Source of the DNA: Pseudacidovorax intermedius
GTDB lineage: Bacteria; Pseudomonadota; Gammaproteobacteria; Burkholderiales; Burkholderiaceae_C
Reading direction: 5' to 3'
Length of the DNA: 64,000 bases
Assembly (NCBI RefSeq): GCF_003350475.1
Contig: NZ_QQAV01000006.1
Span: forward strand, 124,001-188,000
Shown here: piece by piece, positions 60,913 to 64,000 of the stretch
Layout of the letters: every line of letters begins with the position of its first letter
Numbering within the stretch: the first letter of the stretch is position 1
Translations under genes and position numbers: made by a program
The notes under the pieces: model-generated
Database searches by the model: none
Seen by the model: the letters and a program-made list of their open reading frames with translations, nothing else
What the model was told of the DNA's origin: nothing

Positions 60913-62025
60913 TCAGGCGACCAGGCGCCGGCGCTTGCCCAGGTGCTCGGCGAAGGCGGCCGTGAGCGCGGGCAGCACCTGCAGCGCGTTGCCCACGATG
61001 CCGTAGTGCGCAAAGTCGAAGATGGGCGCGTTGGGGTCGGTGTTGATGGCGACGATCACGTCCGAGCTCTCCATGCCCACCCGGTGCTGGATGGCGCCGG
61101 AGATGCCCGCCGCGATGTAGAGCTTGGGCCGCACCGTCTTGCCGGTCTGGCCCACCTGGCGGTCGGCCTCGACCCAGCCGGCCTGCACGCAGGGGCGGGT
61201 GGCGCCCACCTCGCCGCCAAGCACGCGGGCCAGCTCGAACACGAGCTTGAAGTTCTCGGGGTTCTTCAGGCCCTTGCCGCCGCTGACGATGACGTCGGCG
61301 TAGGGCAGGTTGATCTGGTTGCTGGTTGCATCGGGCAGGAAGTCCAGCAGCTTGGTGACGATGCTGCTTTCCACCATGCCCAGCGTTTCCTGCACCACCT
61401 CGCCGCTGCGGCCTTCCTCGGCACGCGGCATGGCCATCACGCGCGGGCGCACGGTGGCCATCTGCGGCCGGTAGGCCAGCGTCATGATCGTGCACAGCAG
61501 CGAGCCGCCGAAAGTGGGCCGCGTGGCCGCCAGGGCGCGTGAGGTCGGGTCGATGTTCAGCTCGGTGCAGTCCGCCGTCAGGCCGGTCAGCAGCGTGGTG
61601 GCCACCGAGCCCGCCAGGTCGCGGCCCATGGAAGTGGCACCCAGCAGCAGGATCTCGGGCTGGTACTTGTTGACCAGGTCCGTCAGGCCCTTGGTGAAGG
61701 GCTCGTTGCGGTAGCCCAGCAGCACCGGGTCGTGGACGATGTAGGCCTTGTCGGCGCCGTAGCCGAAGGCCTCGGCGGCGAAGGCTTCCAGCTTCTCGTC
61801 GGGACCGCCCAGGATGGCGACGCCCACGCTGCTGCCCAGCTTGTCGGCGAGCTTGCGGGCCTCGCCCAGCAGCTCCCACGAGACGCTGTGCACATGGCCG
61901 CGGTCGTGCTCGATGAACACCCAGACGCCCTTGTAGGCCTTCAGGTGCTCGGGCAGCTCCAGGTTGCGCCCGCGCCCGGCGGGGCGCTTGGCGGCAGGCG
62001 TGGCGGGGGTGGCGGCGGCGTTCAT
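60913..62025 (-). CDS. fixB: Electron transfer flavoprotein alpha subunit FixB
   Basis: 370 residues. The C-terminal FAD domain has [27 protein letters not shown] and [22 protein letters not shown]. FixAB form the bifurcating flavoprotein that takes electrons from NADH. It carries a 20-residue Ala/Pro-rich N-terminal extension. Coupled to fixA by a 4-bp overlap. Confidence 0.97.
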   Translation of the reverse strand: MNAAATPATPAAKRPAGRGRNLELPEHLKAYKGVWVFIEHDRGHVHSVSWELLGEARKLADKLGSSVGVAILGGPDEKLEAFAAEAFGYGADKAYIVHDPVLLGYRNEPFTKGLTDLVNKYQPEILLLGATSMGRDLAGSVATTLLTGLTADCTELNIDPTSRALAATRPTFGGSLLCTIMTLAYRPQMATVRPRVMAMPRAEEGRSGEVVQETLGMVESSIVTKLLDFLPDATSNQINLPYADVIVSGGKGLKNPENFKLVFELARVLGGEVGATRPCVQAGWVEADRQVGQTGKTVRPKLYIAAGISGAIQHRVGMESSDVIVAINTDPNAPIFDFAHYGIVGNALQVLPALTAAFAEHLGKRRRLVA

Positions 62026-62870
62026 GCGTCTTCCTTCATCGCGAGGTCGGCTTCCAGTGTGGGATGCCGGGTGAAGATCTTCTGCAGCAGGTTCAGCGAG
62101 ACGTCGCGCAGGCTGGAGTCCTCCAGCGCCAGCATCTCGGCCTTCTCGCTGCGCGGCGTCGGACCGAAGACCTTGCTGACCACGGTGGGCGAGCCCTTGA
62201 GGCCGATCTTGTCGAGGTCCTCGATGCCGGCCTGTTCCTTGTTCCACTTGCGCACCGGATAGCCGGCGGCGTGGATCATGGCCGGCAGCGAGGCGAAGCG
62301 CAGCTCGTTGGTGTTCTCCAGCATGGTGATCAGGCAGGGCAGGGCGGTGCGCAGCTGCTGCACGCCGCCTTCGGCCCGGCGCTCGACGGTGATGGTGCGG
62401 CCGTCCAGGTCGGTCTCGACGATGCGCGAGACGTAGGTCAGCAGCTGCAGGCCCATCCGCTTGGCGATGCCGGGGCCCACCTGGGCCGTGTCGCCGTCGA
62501 TGGTCTGCTTGCCGGTGAAGACAATGTCCACCGCCTGTTCGCGGCCGATCTGCCGGATGCCGGCCGCCAGCGCGTACGAGGTGGCCAGCGTGTCGGCCCC
62601 GGCGAAGGCGCGGTCGGTCACCAGCACCGCGTCGTCGGCACCGTAGCTGATGCACTTGCGCAGCGCCTCCTCGGCCTGCGGCGGGCCCATGCACAGCACG
62701 GTGACCTTGCCGCCGAACCGGTCCTTGAGCCGCAGCGCCTCTTCGAGCGAGAACAGGTCGTAGGGGTTGACGATGGCCGGCACCCCCTGGCGCATGATGG
62801 TGTTGGTCACCGGATGGACGCGGATCTGCGCCGAGTCCGGCACCTGCTTGATGCAGACGACGATGTGCAT
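62022..62870 (-). CDS. fixA: Electron transfer flavoprotein beta subunit FixA
   Basis: 282 residues from [20 protein letters not shown]; the longer frame was rejected because the ETF-beta N-terminus begins at this Met. Signatures: [35 protein letters not shown] and [20 protein letters not shown]. FixA carries the bifurcating FAD of FixABCX. It starts 16 bp after nifW. Confidence 0.97.
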   Translation of the reverse strand: MHIVVCIKQVPDSAQIRVHPVTNTIMRQGVPAIVNPYDLFSLEEALRLKDRFGGKVTVLCMGPPQAEEALRKCISYGADDAVLVTDRAFAGADTLATSYALAAGIRQIGREQAVDIVFTGKQTIDGDTAQVGPGIAKRMGLQLLTYVSRIVETDLDGRTITVERRAEGGVQQLRTALPCLITMLENTNELRFASLPAMIHAAGYPVRKWNKEQAGIEDLDKIGLKGSPTVVSKVFGPTPRSEKAEMLALEDSSLRDVSLNLLQKIFTRHPTLEADLAMKEDA

Positions 62871-62886
62871 GTCGGACCTCCGCGTC

Positions 62887-63225
62887 TCAGGCCGCCGCCC
62901 GCATGGGCAGCGTGCGCTTGAGGCTCTCCAGCGTGACGTGCTGCTTGCCGTCGACGTCCTGGAAGACCTTGAACACCTTCTCTTGCGCCGGCGTGGAGCT
63001 GACGAAGTCGCCATACGCGCGCTGCAGCAGGCCGCGGTAGGCGGTGAACATCTGCAGCTCGTCGGATGGGTCCAGCGACTGCTCCTGCCGGATGTACTGG
63101 AAGAAGCGCTTGAGGATGTGCAGCCGGCTCACGTTGACGACCTTCTGTTCGAAGGGCACGCCGAAGAACTGCAGGAAGTCCTCGGCCGACGAGAGGGCCT
63201 TGAGTTGCTGGAGGAAGTTTTCCAT
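62887..63225 (-). CDS. nifW: Nitrogenase stabilising/protective protein NifW
   Basis: 112 residues. ALSSAEDFLQFFGVPFEQKVVNVSRLHILKRF is the NifW signature, and FVSSTPAQEKVFKVF is its C-terminal half. NifW binds the MoFe protein and helps protect it from oxygen. It lies directly between cysE and fixA. Confidence 0.95.
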   Translation of the reverse strand: MENFLQQLKALSSAEDFLQFFGVPFEQKVVNVSRLHILKRFFQYIRQEQSLDPSDELQMFTAYRGLLQRAYGDFVSSTPAQEKVFKVFQDVDGKQHVTLESLKRTLPMRAAA

Positions 63226-63231
63226 GGCTGC

Positions 63232-63993
63232 TTATGCCTCGCAGGCGGGTTGGGATGGGGGGGCGGCACACACGGCGTCGCAGTCGTGGCAGGCGGCGTC
63301 GTCGGTGCCGAGGCCGCGCTCGCGCTCGAGCTGGGCCACGCGGTCGAGCAGGCAGGCGATGGCCTTGCCCACCGGGTCGGGAATGAGGTGATGGTCCAGG
63401 TCGAAGCCGTGGCGTGGCCGGCGTCCGCGCGCCACCACGCGGCCGGGGATGCCCACCACCGTGGCGTCCGCGGGCACCGGCTCGATGACCACCGAGTTGG
63501 CCGCGATGCGCGCCCGGTCGCCGATGACGATGGGGCCGAGCACCTTGGCGCCCGCGCCCACGATCACGCCGCTGCCCACCGTGGGATGCCGCTTGCCGGG
63601 TGATCCGCTGGTGCCGCCGAGCGTGACGCCATGAAAGAGCGTGACGTCGTCGCCGATCTCGGCCGTCTCGCCGATCACGACGCCGCAGCCATGGTCGATG
63701 AAGAAGCGCTGGCCGATGCGCGCGCCGGGGTGGATGTCCACCTGCGTGAACCAGCGCGCCGCGAAGGAGATCCAGCGCGGCAGGTAGCGCCAGCCGCGGT
63801 GCCAGAGGGCATGGGCGATGCGGTGCAGGGCGATGGCCTGCACGCCGGGATAGATGGTCCACACTTCCATCAGGCTTCGTGCCGCCGGATCGCGCTGCAG
63901 CACGCAGCGCACGTCGCCACGCAGCAGCGTGAACCACGAGGCCGGGGCGGCCACGGCCGGCGAGGCAGTCAGGGCGTCGGCACTGGGTGGCAT
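63232..63993 (-). CDS. cysE: Serine O-acetyltransferase (CysE/NifP type)
   Basis: 253 residues from the ATG at 63993; a start beyond the window cannot be fully excluded. It acetylates L-serine for cysteine synthesis. Hexapeptide left-handed beta-helix: [29 protein letters not shown], then [30 protein letters not shown]. Catalytic His is in IDHGCG and the Asp at the SAT core. In nif clusters this gene is called nifP and raises cysteine supply for Fe-S clusters. An unusual Cys-rich tail (CHDCDAVC and a final ACEA) follows the enzyme domain. First gene of the visible operon, 6 bp before nifW. Confidence 0.9.
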   Translation of the reverse strand: MPPSADALTASPAVAAPASWFTLLRGDVRCVLQRDPAARSLMEVWTIYPGVQAIALHRIAHALWHRGWRYLPRWISFAARWFTQVDIHPGARIGQRFFIDHGCGVVIGETAEIGDDVTLFHGVTLGGTSGSPGKRHPTVGSGVIVGAGAKVLGPIVIGDRARIAANSVVIEPVPADATVVGIPGRVVARGRRPRHGFDLDHHLIPDPVGKAIACLLDRVAQLERERGLGTDDAACHDCDAVCAAPPSQPACEA

Positions 63994-64000
63994 GGCGGGC

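Overview
The window is GC-rich, densely coded DNA from a Burkholderiales betaproteobacterium. The gene set fits a nitrogen-fixing member of the Comamonadaceae or a close relative (Pseudacidovorax-like); that lineage call is inference. The support is a phasin gene with PhaR-type sites, Bug-family binding proteins, AtuA-like and GlxA-family genes, an RpoD with a long Lys/Ala-rich N-terminus, and the end of a nif/fix cluster at the right edge. There is no CRISPR array, insertion sequence, prophage or rRNA. One tRNA gene is present.

Layout. 1-7 kb: tail of a repeat-containing protein, a Sir2 deacylase divergent from a DinB protein, two small exported proteins, a penicillin-binding-like serine hydrolase lipoprotein, and a Tat-exported two-domain esterase related to PHB depolymerases. 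7.4-11.9 kb: an RND efflux pump (adaptor and transporter, no outer-membrane channel). 12-16.7 kb: a radical-SAM gene behind a LexA box, TfoX and DM13 proteins, a PaaI thioesterase, AroQ and a Bcr/CflA exporter. 16.9-21.5 kb: dnaG-rpoD without rpsU. 21.6-24.5 kb: an SDR, the phasin PhaP, an acyl-CoA thioesterase and two small stress or envelope proteins. 24.7-32.5 kb: pncB, an antiporter, a hydroxyacid dehydrogenase, rmuC, an MFS permease and an amidohydrolase.

32.5-40.4 kb is a glycosyltransferase island: four minus-strand genes joined by 4-bp stop/start overlaps (GT32-like, GT4-like, a double GT4-like protein, and a coiled-coil protein with a GT25-like domain), with a fifth transferase divergent. 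40.4-46.6 kb is a LysR-controlled catabolic cluster (AtuA-like protein, its small partner, a Bug binding protein, a lipoprotein hydrolase). 46.6-50.8 kb has a CPA2 antiporter, a protein with a PD...EVK nuclease signature, and a fusion of a degenerate SRAP domain to a receiver and an HD-GYP domain; this fusion is the most unusual protein seen. tRNA-Gly(CCC), an orphan TctAB transporter and a GlxA-led operon (hydrolase, SDR, MFS exporter, AhpD-like protein) follow.

57.9-64 kb, read right to left, is the end of a nitrogen-fixation cluster: cysE/nifP, nifW, fixA, fixB, fixC, fixX, a ferritin-like protein, a thioredoxin-fold [2Fe-2S] ferredoxin and a small alpha-helical protein. Most junctions overlap by 1-4 bp. 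FixABCX would supply low-potential electrons to nitrogenase by flavin bifurcation. The nif structural genes would lie beyond the right edge.
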